Positions 9,940 to 22,170 of a DNA stretch of 64,000 nucleotides are shown piece by piece. Positions within the stretch are counted from its first letter, which is position 1, and each line of letters begins with the position of its first letter. The notes beneath the pieces are model-generated. The model ran no database searches. It was not told the origin of the DNA and saw nothing but the letters and a program-made list of their open reading frames with translations. Source of the stretch: Massariosphaeria phaeospora (taxonomy: Eukaryota > Ascomycota > Dothideomycetes > Pleosporales); contig JAADJZ010000033.1 in NCBI GenBank assembly GCA_011032825.1, positions 372,001 through 436,000 on the forward strand, given 5' to 3'. The position numbers were made by a program, and so were the translations under genes.

Positions 9940-11747
9940 ATGCCTCGCGACCCCTTGATCGGCTTGGTGGGCAAGCCGTCGTCGGGGAAATCGACTACGC
10001 TGAATAGGTGCGCTTTGAACCCACCCTGAACCCTGAACCCGAACAAAGTTGTGTGTGTTTGTGGGTTCTGTGTATTTCAAATGAATGGATGGTGTCTGAG
10101 ATGTGGCATTGTAGCTTGACGGATGCGTCGTCGAAAGTTGGTGCGTAGATTTGAGTGATTGAGTTGGTTGGTTGGTTGGTTGGAGGGGAGAGGAGTGGGG
10201 GATGAGGGGAGGAGGGGAGGAGGGGAGGGAAAGATTTAGAGTGTGGGCTGACTGGGGCGCTTTTCTAGGGAATTTTCCGTGAGTGATGTTTTTGGACTCT
10301 ATGCGCCTATGCGGCTTCGATATACGCCTCGATCCGCCTACACGCCTCCCTCCACCCACGAAGACCCCCTCTAACGACACGACTCCAGCTTCACCACAAT
10401 CGACCCCCAACGAGCGATCGGCTACCTCCAGATTGAATGCGCGTGCGCCCGCGTCGGCCTCACCGAACGATGTAAACCGAACTACGGATCCTGCGTCGAC
10501 GGAAAGAGGAGTGTACCGATTGAGCTGCTGGACGTTGCGGGCCTAGTTCCCGGGGCGCATATGGGGAAGGGGCTGGGCAATCGCTTCTTGGACGACTTGA
10601 GGCATGCGGATGCGCTGGTGCATGTGGTGGATGTGAGCGGGACGACGGACGCCGAAGGTGGGTTGGGGAAAGAGCGGGGCAGAGGATATGAGAGTTGTGG
10701 GAGATGTATGGGGGATGTATGAGCTGAGCTGGGCTGACTTATGAGTGGTGCAGGTAAGGCTACGCGAGGCTACGATCCGAGTCAAGACATCGTGTGGTTG
10801 CGGTCTGAAATCGTAAACTGGATACAAGGCAACTTGATGGACAAATGGTACCCCCTCACCCCTCAACCCCTGTCCGTCAAACACCACATACATCAATCTA
10901 ACGCACACCCCCAGGGGCTCCATCAAGCGCCGCCACATCGCCGTAAAAGCAACCGCGGTCGAAACGCTGCAAAACCAATTCTCAGGCTACGGCTCAACAA
11001 CCGCAACCGTCGCCCGCTGCCTCGACCGCCTCGCGCTCAAACAGCCCCTGCAAGACTGGACCCCCACCACCATCTCCCTCGTCGTGCACGCCTTCACCGA
11101 CGAGAAATTCCCCACCGTCCTCGCCCTCAACAAAATCGACCACCCAGACGCGGACAAAAACATCGCCAAGATCGCCAAAACGCACCCGCCCACCTCCATC
11201 GTGCTCGCTAGCGCCATCTCCGAGGTCTTCCTGCGCAAGCTGGCTAAACAGGGCTTCGTGCGGTATACAGAGGGCAGCGACGTCGTCGACACGCGCGAGG
11301 ATTTGCTCGCTGCGGGGGATCCGACGGGCGGCGGTCTTAAGCCGCTGGACGATAAGCTCGCGGCGCGTATTGAGAATCTGAGGGATATGGTGCTGTTCCG
11401 GTTTGGCTCCACGGGGGTCGTGCAGGTGCTGGCGCGCGCGGCGGAGCTGCTGGGCTTGGTGCCTGTGTTCCCGGTGCGCAATGTTAATTCGTACACGAGC
11501 GGGAGCGCGGGGTCGACGGCGGTGTTTCGCGATTGCGTGCTCGTGAGACGGGGCGCGACGGTGGGGGATGTGGGGAGGAAGGTTATGGGGGATGCGCCGT
11601 TGGCGTATGTGGAGACGAGGGGGGGGTTAGGGTTGCGGAGGATGATGTTGTGATTGTGGGGAAGAATGATGTGAGTTTGCTGTGTTGGGCTGTGCTGTGC
11701 TAACGTGTGGTGTGTAGATTCTGTCCTTCAAGGTTGGCCGGGCGTGA
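9940..11747 (+). CDS. OLA1/YchF-like (YGR210C-type) GTPase with apparent -1 frameshift
   Basis: Seven exons: 9940-10007, 10115-10140, 10269-10278, 10389-10657, 10754-10847, 10915-11670, 11718-11747. Exon 3 is only 10 nt, yet all junction phases fit and rebuild [18 protein letters not shown]. Nucleotide-binding motifs are visible: P-loop [10 protein letters not shown]3 DVAGL, G4 NKID. The C-terminus should be a TGS-like domain. Near 11608 the frame breaks at a run of eight G: the frame as written stops at 11651-11653 (401 aa), whereas one more G would continue through [13 protein letters not shown] and a correctly spliced last exon to a TGA at 11745-11747 (417 aa). Either the base is missing from the assembly or this allele has a changed tail. 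The family consists of ribosome-associated NTPases; this subgroup's role is poorly known. Confidence 0.85.
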
Positions 11748-12198
11748 GATGAACGGATCGGATGGACGAAAAACACAGGTGTTGGCCAGAGAGAGCGGTT
11801 CGGTTTATCTACTAAAGGGTTCCACCATTTCCCAGTCAGACAATTGAGACAGACAGCGAAACCCCAGAGAACTTACCCATTCCGTCCTGTTCCATCCATC
11901 CACTTCCGTTCCCACCCTCATCCCTATCGTCATTCTAGTCCCACCCCACCCCAGCATCTCCACTTAAATCCCCCCCACCTACCCACCCCAACCCCATCAC
12001 AGCCCGCCAAGCCCCCCGCACGTGCTCGCTTGTTTTCCGCTGAGTAACTAGCGCCCCGCGGTCGGCGGCATGTATATCAGGCGGGTTGCTGCATCGCCTG
12101 GTTACTTACTCTCTTTCGGTAGTCAGTCGCTTCGCATTGCCCTCATACTCTCTGCCTTTTCCTCGTCTTCTCCCTGATGCGTTGCTATTGCCTTCTTC

Positions 12199-12345
12199 TC
12201 TTCTCTCCCTCCGTCCTGTCCTCCGTCCTCTCCTCTTCCCTTGTCTCCCTCCGTCCTGTCCTCCGTCCTGTCCTCCCTTCTCTCCCTCCATCCTCTCCTC
12301 CGTCCTGTCTTCCGTACTATCCTCCCCCTTCCCTTGCCTTTCCCC
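12199..12345. repeat. Pyrimidine-rich CTCCGTCCTGTC repeats
   Basis: Imperfect tandem units of CCGTCCTGTCCT alternate with CTCCCTC blocks. The plus strand is almost purely pyrimidine with scattered G, so it could adopt triplex-type structure. Open frames across it on both strands are artefacts of the repeat. Confidence 0.8.
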
Positions 12346-12412
12346 TGCCCCTGCCCCCCCCCACACACATACTTTTTTTCGTTGATTGCTGGCCTACATG
12401 ATGGCTGGCTGT

Positions 12413-12441
12413 TGAAGAAGAAGAAGAAGAAGAAGAAGAAG
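12413..12441. repeat. (GAA)n microsatellite
   Basis: About nine tandem GAA triplets lie in the gap between two convergent genes, followed by GGGGTT repeats to about 12481. Confidence 0.9.
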
Positions 12442-12664
12442 AGGAGGTTTGAAAGCAACAGGAAGGGGTTGGGGTTGGGGTTGTGCGATGCATATTCATC
12501 TTAGACACGGAGCATCCATGGGTGACTTACTTATACCTGTAGGTCGGAAGAGACGAAGAATCGCATACCTACCTGTAGATCAGAAAGACGAAGGATCGCC
12601 TGCGCCTGCATGCATGTATAGTGTTCATAACCTCGTGAGCTTCTTTCCATGCCGGCCTACCTGC

Positions 12665-14294
12665 CTACCCAGGCCCGCCGTCCGCAGACACGCGCTCCAC
12701 CCCTCTCACCCACCTCCGTCTCCGCCACTCCCCCTTGCGACTCGGCTTATACTGCTCCCACGTGCGCCGCAGCACTTCTCGCTCAGGATCGCTGTCCCTC
12801 TCCAACTCTTTGTGCCCCATCTCAACACCTCCGTCGCTCTTCTTCCCCTTCCCAGCTCTAGCCGCCGTCCCGCTCAGCCCGCTGCCGCCGCCACCCTCCT
12901 CCAACACCTCGTAATGCAGATCCGTAACCCACCGCTCTCCCTCAATCTCAACTTCCACGCCCGTCACACAGCGCTCCTCAACCCACTCGCGGCTCAGCAG
13001 ATCCAACATCCACTTCTTGTCGGTCCAGCGCCACCCGCGCGGCGGCAGCACGTCCTCGAAGAACGGCGTTCCGCGCGGGCGGTCGCCGGCAATGCGCGCG
13101 GGCGACAGCGGCGCGTAGGGCGCCGCGCTGAACACGACGGCCTCGTATTCGCCGTGCGCGTTGTGCAGCGCGCGGTGCTGCAGCTCGAAGATCTCGACTT
13201 CGCGCGCCTCGGGGTGGGTCTCGAGCGCGACGTCGGCTTTGGCGAGCGTGAGCAGGAGCGAGCGGGCCTCGTGCTCTTTGGTGAGGAGGAGGGTCTCGGT
13301 TTCGGGCGTCGCGATTAGGGCTTGGATGGAGGGGTGGCTGAGGGTGGTGGCGGCGTAGCCAACGAGCAGCATGATGAAGCGCCAGGGGAGGAGGTGCGCG
13401 GTGATGAAGAGGAGGCAGGATGTGAAGAGGAGGAGAAGGTAGAGTGTCGACGAGAGAGCCTCGTTGGAGAAGTTTGTGAGGGGAGTGAGAAACGCCAGCA
13501 CGGCGTCGTGCACGCGCGAGAAATCCTCCATGATGTTCTGCAGGTCGCGCATATTGCGAAAGAAATCCTTGGACAGCTCGGGCGCGGGCTTGATGGTGCG
13601 CGCACCCGCAACGGGCGGCCCGTCCAGCGGGTACATATCCGTGGCATGATCGTACGTCGGCGGCGGTGGATGTCTTGCCAGAAAGGCCGGCACCATGACG
13701 AAGAACAGACAGCAGGCTAGCGGCAGCACGGCTAGCAGCGTCGGGTTGACGCACACGAACGTGTACACGAAGAGGAAGGCGACGGTCTGCGTGGGGGCGC
13801 GCCAGGTGAAGAGCCGGATGGCGCGGTTCTGGAAGACGAAGGCGACGCCGATGCGCGAGTTGAAGCGGCGGAAGTTGGACGACATGACGGGCAGGGAGAA
13901 TTGCGGGCGGTCGACGTAGGTGCGAGAGCGCCGGTCTTTGCTGCTATGGGGCGTGGTCGTGGTGTCCGAGTCGGAGTCCTGCGCCGGGAGCACGTTGGAG
14001 AGGAGCCTGGGAAAGCGGTTAGTCCTGTGATATGCGTTTGGGGGTTATAGTTGAGGGGAAGGGGGTGTACATTGTGAATAGTCGATCTGAGACTCTGTTG
14101 GGCGTATCCTGACGGTCCAGCTTTTCTCCCAGTGACTCCAGTTTATCTTTGAGCTTGCTGGCGGAGAGACGGCGGCCTGAACTGTCTTGACTGCTTGGTG
14201 TTGGGACGCTGGAGTGGTCGTCTGGGCCGGTAATGGAGACGATGGGGATGGCGGCATCGCGGTTGACGACCGCGTCCGCTTGCTCGCCGCTCAT
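12665..14294 (-). CDS. Peroxisomal membrane peroxin, Pex24/Pex28-32 type with dysferlin domain
   Basis: Two exons, 14071-14294 and 12665-14006, give 521 aa. The intron 14007-14070 joins LFTM to LLSNVLP in frame and has a GACTAAC branch site. The N-terminal 75 residues are polar. Two hydrophobic regions follow: TVAFLFVYTFVCVNPTLLAV plus LACCLFFVMVPAFL, then LYLLLLFTSCLLFITAHLL. The C-terminal half carries DysF-like features: GWRWTDKKWMLD, REWVEERCVTG and a final RRRRWVRGVERV. Family knowledge: Pex30-type proteins shape ER subdomains where peroxisomes and lipid droplets arise, and Pex24/28/32 tether peroxisomes to the ER. Which member this is cannot be said. A Gly/Lys-rich acidic insert (about 420-470) interrupts the DysF region. 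Confidence 0.8.
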
Positions 14295-15695
14295 CGTGGC
14301 GGAGGCTGTGGACTCGCTTCACTAGGAGCAGGAGTTGAGGGTGGAGCGGATGTTGATATTAGTATGAAGAAGAGCACTGCCACAGTTCCTTGATGGTGTT
14401 GCGTATGCTCGTACGCCCTGGGGTGGATCACATGCTGCGTCGGAAAGACTGGCGCAACTCGGTCGTGCAACAGAGTATTCCGCCGGGTTCTAACTTCTAC
14501 AGATGCTGCTCGAGCTTCGAATTCACCCGCGCGGTGCACAGCAGGATGCCCTGAGGTTGTCAGTGAACACGGCACACGACAGGGCGGCGGGCCATGACGG
14601 CATGTGTGACTTCGTTGGCCGTGGGGCTGCAATGGCCCGGCACTTTGTCTGCTGCAGCCAATAACCGTGCATGTGGCGCAGCAGCCTGGCCCCTGTCACA
14701 TGCGTGCCCCTTTCTCCAGGTTGGAACGCCGCCAGCGATCAACAACGGTTGCTGCGAACGACGGCTTGTTTGCGTGCGTCTCAAATTCGAGCGTCGATGA
14801 GAGTTGCATCCTCAGTCCTTGTCCTCGGTGACGAGGTCGAAACGTGGTCAAGAGCGTGCCCAGCTTTCTACCTAGGTTCAGCCGCCCATACTTCAATAGG
14901 GAGCCGTCATCTCCGTAGGGGGGACAAACATGTAGGACTGCAGTCTGATCCTCAGCGAGAACGGCAATCCAGCGGATAGGAGCACGGGGTACTCCAGAGT
15001 CCATAGCAGTCGAATAATCGATAACCCCTACCCCGATTTTGTGCTCGCGCATCGGAGACCACAGTGCATGCGACAGCACAGCGGGCGCACCGTCGCACTG
15101 CAAGACGCTGTGCTCTGCTGCTCCGCACTGCCAGCCTCAGGCGCCGACAGCATTGCTATATCACTCCGGGAAGCCAGCAACGCCAGACGGCCTCGTGCGG
15201 TTGGTGCCAGCATGTGGTTTCCCCGGTGAGGCAGCGTGTTGTTTACCACTCTCCGGCCTCCGTCCTGTCAAATATTATTATCCCCCGGGGCATATGGGCG
15301 CACGTTCCAGGGGAGGGCTCGGCATCAAAGACATCTCAACCGCACCTAGTGGCGCTCGCAGATGTCCAGCTGCACGTCGACCGTTCTCCCACGCCGCCCT
15401 CTTCTCCGCAGTAAACACCGCCGCTGCAGCTTCCCACGCGGACCGCCCTGCCTGGTGCACCCGTCGTAGCACTGGATCGCTCGCCGTGTTCCTGGCGCCG
15501 CCCGCCCACCGCTCCTCTCCCCTCGACCCGGTTGTGCTCGACATGCACTCGTACCCATAGTCGCGACTCCAAGCCTCGAGCTTGGAGGGCAGTCCTCGAC
15601 GCCGGCTTCCAAGCGATTGTGCAGCGTAGACGCTGTGTTGCCGGGCTTGCTGGCATTGATTGAGACGCCGCGGTCAGCACACGAGTGTATTGCCC
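14295..15695. other. Divergent promoter region, 1.4 kb
   Basis: The stretch lies between the minus-strand peroxin gene and the plus-strand kinase gene. Several overlapping open frames on both strands reflect high GC content and have no domain. It probably holds both promoters and a long 5' leader of the kinase. Confidence 0.5.
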
Positions 15696-18600
15696 ATGAC
15701 CACCCAGCCTGCCCGCCCAGGTCCCGCCCGCACAATGGAGAGCAGTCTCCCCGTCGGTCTCCCTGTGCTACGCACCGCGTCGGCGGAGGACTCGAGCGGC
15801 TCAGCAGCCGGTAAGCTACCCCAGCTGGCCCCCGCCGCGGCGCCTTCCTGGCGACCAAAGTGCTGATTGTGTGTGTCGAGCAGAAGGACGCGTCCGCCGC
15901 AAGTTCCAGCGCACTACCAGCGGCAGCGACCACAAGCTGCGCCAGTCGAGCGTGACGTCGAATCCAGCATTGGGCCCGCGCCCGCCGCCCGTCGACAACA
16001 AAGCCAGCTTTCGGGGTCGACGGCAGTCGGTTCGCGAGCACAAGGTCCCGCTTGGGCCCCGGCCGCTAGACATGTCGAAACAAAGGTGGGTCTGCAGCAG
16101 CGGGCGAAAGACGAGCATGATGCAGAATAAGCAACAAGCGCAGATTGACTGACTACTGTCTCGTCTAGGGTCACCAGCGAGGCGAGTGCCGCCGCTGCCC
16201 ACACCACCGCCGCGAACCGCTCCTTCCTGCCCACGTCGACCAGCGACTCGTCGTTTGCGCCTTCCACGGCCGCGACGAGAGCTGCGAACCCCCGCTTCAG
16301 CTTCGGCAAGCACGCCGTCGCCGCCGCCGCCGCCGCCGACGCCCCGAAAGACGTGCGCGAGGCCAGCGGCTCGTACGACTTCCTGCCCGCCGTCAACTTC
16401 GATGACTTCCACAAGAGCATCTCCACGTACGAGCCCGCCCTGAGCGACTTTCCCGCGCCCGGCGGAGGCGGCGTCGGCATCTTCCCAGGCGCTGCAGAGC
16501 AGGCGATGGCGGCCAACACATTCACAGGCGCCCCTGCCGATTCACGGTCTGCGCGCAGCAGCTCCATGATGCGCCGCTTCAGCCAGTCGAGGAAGCCGAG
16601 CAGCGCACCCGCTCCAAACGCGCCCAACGCACCGCCGCCGGACAGCAGCTCGTCGATGCCGCCGCCTGCCACGAACCTCGCCCTCCGCACCCGCCGCCAG
16701 AGCCAGTTTCCCGCCCAGGCACCGCCGAACCCGGCCGCACGCGCTCCTCGAAAATCCGTCGGTCCTGGCATGCTCCCAACACCCAACCTCGATCCGCGCG
16801 ACGCTCGCCACGAGATGCCGAAGCCGTCCACCGACAGCGCGCAAAGCCGGATCGGCCGCACGCCTTCATTCAACCAGAGCCGCCGAGGGACTATCACTGC
16901 CGCGAATCTGAGTACCTCGACGGAGCCACCAAAGGTGTCGAATGCCACACGCAGCGCAAAGGCCAAGTCAATGCAGGCGCCATCTAGACAGCACGGCGGG
17001 CTCTTGACCACGTCCTCGATGACACCCGAGCAGCTGCCCTCGCTCTCGATCAACACCGCTCGTTCGCCCGGCAAGGCGTCAGTGCGAACGCAGACGCCGT
17101 CTTCGTCGTCGAGCAAACGTCAATCCACTATGCATCACGTAGGTGGGCTTGGAGCAAGAACCATCAGCCCCACGGACGCACGCAGGTTGAAGAGACTCTC
17201 TATGAACCCCAATCCCCAAGGTGGACCTATTAGCCCTCCGACCCCGCAAGCGGATTTCTCGTTTGATGAGCGCGCGCTGAATCAGTCTCCTGCGATGATC
17301 TTTAGGAACAGTGCAACCCCATCTTCCGCACGAGGCACGCCCGACCAGAACCGCAAATCGTACGCGTCCGGCATATCGCTGTCCTCGAACTCAAGTCTCA
17401 ATTCGCTGCGGGTAGGGGGTGCTTCTTTGCAAACTCGGCTCAACCCCACTCTATCAAGTTCGCGCTTACCCACCCCCAAGCCTAGAAACGTCCACAGCTC
17501 CGCGGGAGGGGAAGAAGAAGAGGAGGTCCCGCCTGTTCCGGCCATCCCCAAGGCCTACGAGTCTCCGAAAGAGCCCGAGAATGGTAACTTCTCGTTTTCT
17601 ACGTCATCGCTCAAACCCAGTATTCCCCAACCTTCATTACCGTACGCCCCTAGAGCACATGATGTTAGCACTGAATTGCAGCATATTGAGGCTATAGGGC
17701 TTGATTCTTCCAAGACAGATCCTCCTAAAAAAGTCAAAAGCTCCATTAGGCATAGAAGAGGGCTGACAGTGGGATCCGGGTCGGATGCGGATAAAACTCC
17801 GGTGGTACAGCACGCCAACAAGAAGAATCTCCAGCCAATCAGGCTTCCTCCGTTAAACCTCCTACCGCTCGGCACACCGTTCAACAACAGGATCTCGGCG
17901 TTTCCTGCACCCTCGGCAGAGGTTAGTGATCGCAATACGACGCCGCCGCCGAAGCGTACTAGCAATAAAACACCCAGCACGCCCATGACAGCCTCGAAAG
18001 CCAGTTTCTTCACGAACAGCAACCAAGACCACCATTATGATGCCAACAAGCATCTTCGCAGCAGTAGTTCTGCCGTTAACCTCCGTCCTTTTGATACCTC
18101 CCTACATGGCGCATCCGCCATGCCTATCCCGACTCTGCAGCCTTCGCGGCAAATGACTACGCCGTTTGCCTCGAATTCACTGCCGAAGGGTAGTGGTGAG
18201 TTTGCACGATTACAGTCACGGCCCAGTGGTGAATACAAGTATAGCGATGTGGACACAGAACTGCATAGTTTGAAGGCCAATGGCACACGCGCGCTAGAGA
18301 AAAAGGATACATCAGACTCTGCACAGACCTGTACATCCACCGAGCCGGAGACACCATCGTCTGGGTCTTCGTTGAGACGTAAGCTCAGCCTGGGCGGCTG
18401 GCGCAGGGCTTCTTCAAAAGCTGCATCCCATGCTTCGCACGCCGTACTTTCCTCGCACTCTCGCAACACTCCGAAAAAGAGCAATGACTTGGTCCATCAG
18501 CAGCCTAAGCATAGCGATATGCCGCCACCTCGGTTGCCCGCCTCTGCAACATGGAGTGGATCCCTCGGGGGGAGCCCTACTCCTTCGAATCGAACACGGC

Positions 18601-20535
18601 CATCATTAGACTTCAGTCGACGGAAGATCTCAGTTGCAACTGTTGCAAGCGATACTGAAGTAGACAAGCTGCATAGTCATAAATCCGGCGGGCCCATCAG
18701 CGCCCGCGCTCCGTCGGGATACGGGGAACAGCCTGGAGCACACCCTGCTCCGAAATCGAGCTCATCGTTGCTAACGCCGATGCAAAGGATGCTTGGATCG
18801 AAAAGTTCGTCCAATGTGTTGAAGTCTCGCAACCTGGACTCAAATCTAGACAGGGACGACCTAGTGGCAGACGAGGAAATGAAAAAGCTTGCTTCGAAGC
18901 GAAAGGACTTTGAAAATGCGGCTCGCGACGTTGACGAGTTGAGAAAGCGTGCCAGGCCCCAGGAACGTGTCACCGCGGCGCAGGCTCTCCAGATGGTCAA
19001 TCTCAATATCTTCGAGAGAGGAGAGATAATCGACTACAAAGAAATTTATTTCTGCGGGACGAAGAACGCTAAGAAGCATGTGGGCGACCTCAATGCGCAG
19101 ACGGCTAACTTCGGATACGATGATGAACGCGGTGATTACAACATCGTTTTCGGTGACCATCTTGCGTATCGATACGAGGTTGTGGATCTACTAGGCAAGG
19201 GCAGCTTTGGCCAAGTTGTACGTTGCGTAGACCACAAGACGGGATCGCTTGTTGCAGTGAAGATTATTCGTAACAAGAAGCGCTTCCACCAACAAGCGTT
19301 AGTGGAGGTCAACATCCTGCAGAAGATCCGGGAATGGGTGAGTTGCTTGCATCTTTTGCTGCGGAGCCCCGCTAATAAGTGTTTAGGATCCGGAGATGAA
19401 GCACAGTATGATCAATTTCACGCAAAGCTTCTACTTCCGTGGCCATCTCTGCATCTCCACCGAGCTTCTTGGAATGAACTTGTATGAGTTCATAAAGGCT
19501 CACGAGTTCAAGGGCTTCTCACTTCGCCTCATTCGACGGTTCTGCAAACAGATGCTCAGCTCGCTTGTTCTATTAAAGGGTCAGAGAGTCATTCACTGCG
19601 ACTTGAAGCCGGAGAATATTCTACTCGCACACCCTCTTCACTCGGAGATCAAGGTCATCGATTTTGGCTCCAGCTGTTTCGAGAATGAGAAGGTCTATAC
19701 TTATATCCAGTCTCGCTTCTACCGGTCACCCGAGGTGATTTTGGGCATGAGTTATGGCTTGCCAATCGACATGTGGAGTCTGGGCTGCATTCTTGCAGAG
19801 CTGCTCACCGGGTATCCAATCTTCCCTGGTGAGAACGAGCAGGAGCAGTTGGCCTGCATCATGGAGATATTCGGTCCTCCAGAGAAACATTTGATTGAGA
19901 AGAGTAGCCGAAAGAAGTTATTCTTCGATTCGAATGGAAAGCCAAGAGTTACCGTCTCAACGAAGGGCCGCCGGCGACGACCGAGCTCGAAATCGCTGCA
20001 ACAAGCACTGAAGTGCGATGATGATGCTTTCATCGACTTTATCACTCGCTGTCTGCGATGGGATCCGGAGCGCCGCATAAAGCCAGACGAGGCTATGGTT
20101 CATGAATTCGTCACCGGCGTGAGAAGGTCTGCGAGAACGCGACCTCCAATGGTCTCGAGCGTATCCTCCCCCGCCAAGCGCTTGGTGCCCAGTCAAACCC
20201 CACAACAACGTGCCCGACCACTACCGGAGCCGCCTGCGACCAGCTTTAAGAATGGTACTGCCGTTAACCGAGAGGTTCCAAACAGCTCACCCGTGAAGGG
20301 TGGGCCAAGGAGGCACTCAACCATCCAAGGACAGCCCACCGCCGGGGTCAAACGAGCTGCGAATGGACCTCCCCTAAACGTCACGAGCAGTCTGCCGCGA
20401 GCGGCACAACGGAGCGTTTCCGGGAAGCCCGATCTGGCGTCGGCGGCGGCCATTGCTAGTCTCGTAAGTCTCACCTGACCCCTATGCTCTGTGCTCAGTT
20501 ACACATATGCTAACATCAAACAGAAATCCCGCTAA
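15696..20535 (+). CDS. Pom1-like DYRK-family protein kinase, 1524 aa
   Basis: Five exons (15696-15810, 15884-16085, 16169-19337, 19387-20463, 20524-20535) close exactly to 1524 aa. The last exon is 12 nt and encodes KSR-stop. The first ~950 residues are Ser/Pro/Ala-rich and low complexity, with many SP/TP sites. A DYRK-homology (DH) box precedes the kinase: NLNIFERGEIIDYKEIYFCG. The kinase domain (about 1105-1405) has GKGSFG, VAVKII, HCDLKPEN with catalytic D1234, DFGSSC, and the DYRK activation loop Y1266-T-Y1268. Family knowledge: class II DYRKs autophosphorylate the second loop tyrosine, and fission-yeast Pom1 forms polar gradients that control growth zones and division. The length is typical of filamentous orthologs (yeast Pom1 is about 1087). 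The start is tentative; an in-frame ATG also lies at 15734. Confidence 0.9.
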
Positions 20536-22170
20536 GTATCAGATCGGATCGAAGGAATCTCATGAAACACGCAGCATACAATATACTCTTTGAATGACAC
20601 TACTACCAGCTACGTCGGGAATATCATGACGGGGTTTTTCATAGTTCAATAATGTTCCAAAGGTGTTTTGTGGTCGCACTATTCTATCGCCCACGCTTAT
20701 ACCCTCTCACCCAAACCTACCATGTTTGTTTTTCCTCTTCTTCTTCATCCGGTGCGGAATACGTGTGCCAGGGCATCTGGATAGGTTGGTGCATTTCAGG
20801 TGATGATCGCGGAGGCATGCTATGCTCGCCAGGCAGGCAGGCGCTTTTGCTGTATCGCGAGTGCCTGTCTGCTTTTCTAGTTTTTTTTCTAATGTACTTG
20901 TGTTGTGTCATGGCCGCTTTTTCCTGGTTCCTGCATATGCATTGGTGAGCGGCGGCGGCCTCGCATGGTTTTAGATGGTTGGTATGGTATGTTTGGGCGG
21001 AGGAGGTGATTACGTAGCGGCGGGTAGCTGGGGTAGTGTATACTTGGGGTTTGGTAGGGGCGATTCGGATTTATAGCAAATGCACGCTGTTATCCTGTGT
21101 GTATAGTGTGCGTTGCATTTGTGCGTGTCAGCCTTATGCTGTAGATGTTTGGTGTGACGTGCATTGGGTTGGTAAACTTATAGGCGGGTCAAACGCACGC
21201 CATCGCAGTCTTGCGACGACGACGACGACGACGACGACGCGACGATGACGACTTACTTCCCGAGGTCGGAGCCGGACATGAGGGGGTTTTGTTGGACCCT
21301 GGACGCAGGACGGCACGAGTACGAGCCCGGGCTAGGCCAACGCCAACGCCAACGCCAACCCTACTCTTTCCGTGCGCGCCGGCGGCTCTGCTCTTTCTTT
21401 TCCCCCTCAACGCATTTGCGTCTCTAACCTAACGTGTTTACTAATTGTCTCCGGGTGGGTGGGCCAGAAGCGTGCTCTTCTTAACAAGCTCAACCCTGGA
21501 GACGTTTTCTTAAAACACGCCATGCCGCCCGATGCCGGACGGAAGGGTCTTTTCTTCTGCCGTTTGCTGAGCTGGGCACAAGTACCTATCAGCTGTTCAT
21601 TATTCTGATTCACACCACACCACCTTACGGCCGCGGATTAGGCGAATACATGTATTATTCAGCATCTGTGTCTTCTCTAATCTGTGTCTTTTCCTTTTTG
21701 CTATTATTACCCACCTAGGAGGTACTTGGAACTGCTGCCTTTAAGTATCCGGTATTCGGCTCCTGTTGGACTAATATCCGTTGAGGCCGCTACCACGCTT
21801 CACCAGTCATTATTTCCCGCAATCGCCACCTTATATACCTACCTGTACCACTGGGTCCAGCTATCGAACCTAACTGATCGGACTCTTGCCCAACGCAACA
21901 ACCTGCTCTCAACTTTGGCAAAACGCACAGCCACACGACAAACTGGGGTGGCGTGGCATCTAGCCTTTGTTAAAAGACATACCTCCGGAACCCGGAAAGC
22001 TTGAACTACCATCACGCGACATCACCCCTACGCAACAAGAGTACCTATTACTCAACTGCCTAGTGTTGAAGCAGGGCCATTGCACCGCACGATCCGTTGC
22101 TACCCGTTCGCTGAGATATATTGTCCCTGCTCGTTCGTGGGCTCATACCTACCCAGCATCACAACCAATT
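20536..22170. other. Intergenic region, 1.6 kb
   Basis: It holds the 3' flank of the kinase gene, simple repeats near 21.2-21.4 kb, and the promoter and leader of the dioxygenase gene. Short open frames lack any domain. I see nothing else that I can support. Confidence 0.5.
21215..21250. repeat. (CGA)n microsatellite
   Basis: About nine CGA triplets with one break are followed by GATGACGAC. A second short repeat, four units of CCAACG, lies at about 21338-21360. Confidence 0.85.

Larger units (their letters stand above)
11748..12664. other. Intergenic region between convergent genes
   Basis: This 917-bp stretch lies between the GTPase and the minus-strand peroxin gene. It is dominated by simple sequence and has no supported gene. 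Confidence 0.5.

Noticed and set aside
12086..12385. Low-complexity frames in the pyrimidine-rich repeat
   Set aside because: Composition follows the tandem repeat on both strands; no coding evidence.
13322..13720. Antisense frame inside the peroxin gene
   Set aside because: The peroxin frame is longer, spliced and matches a family; the antisense frame is a shadow.
15346..16041. 231-aa minus-strand frame
   Set aside because: It runs antisense over the kinase first exons and a GC-rich promoter, with no domain; a shadow of GC-rich sequence.
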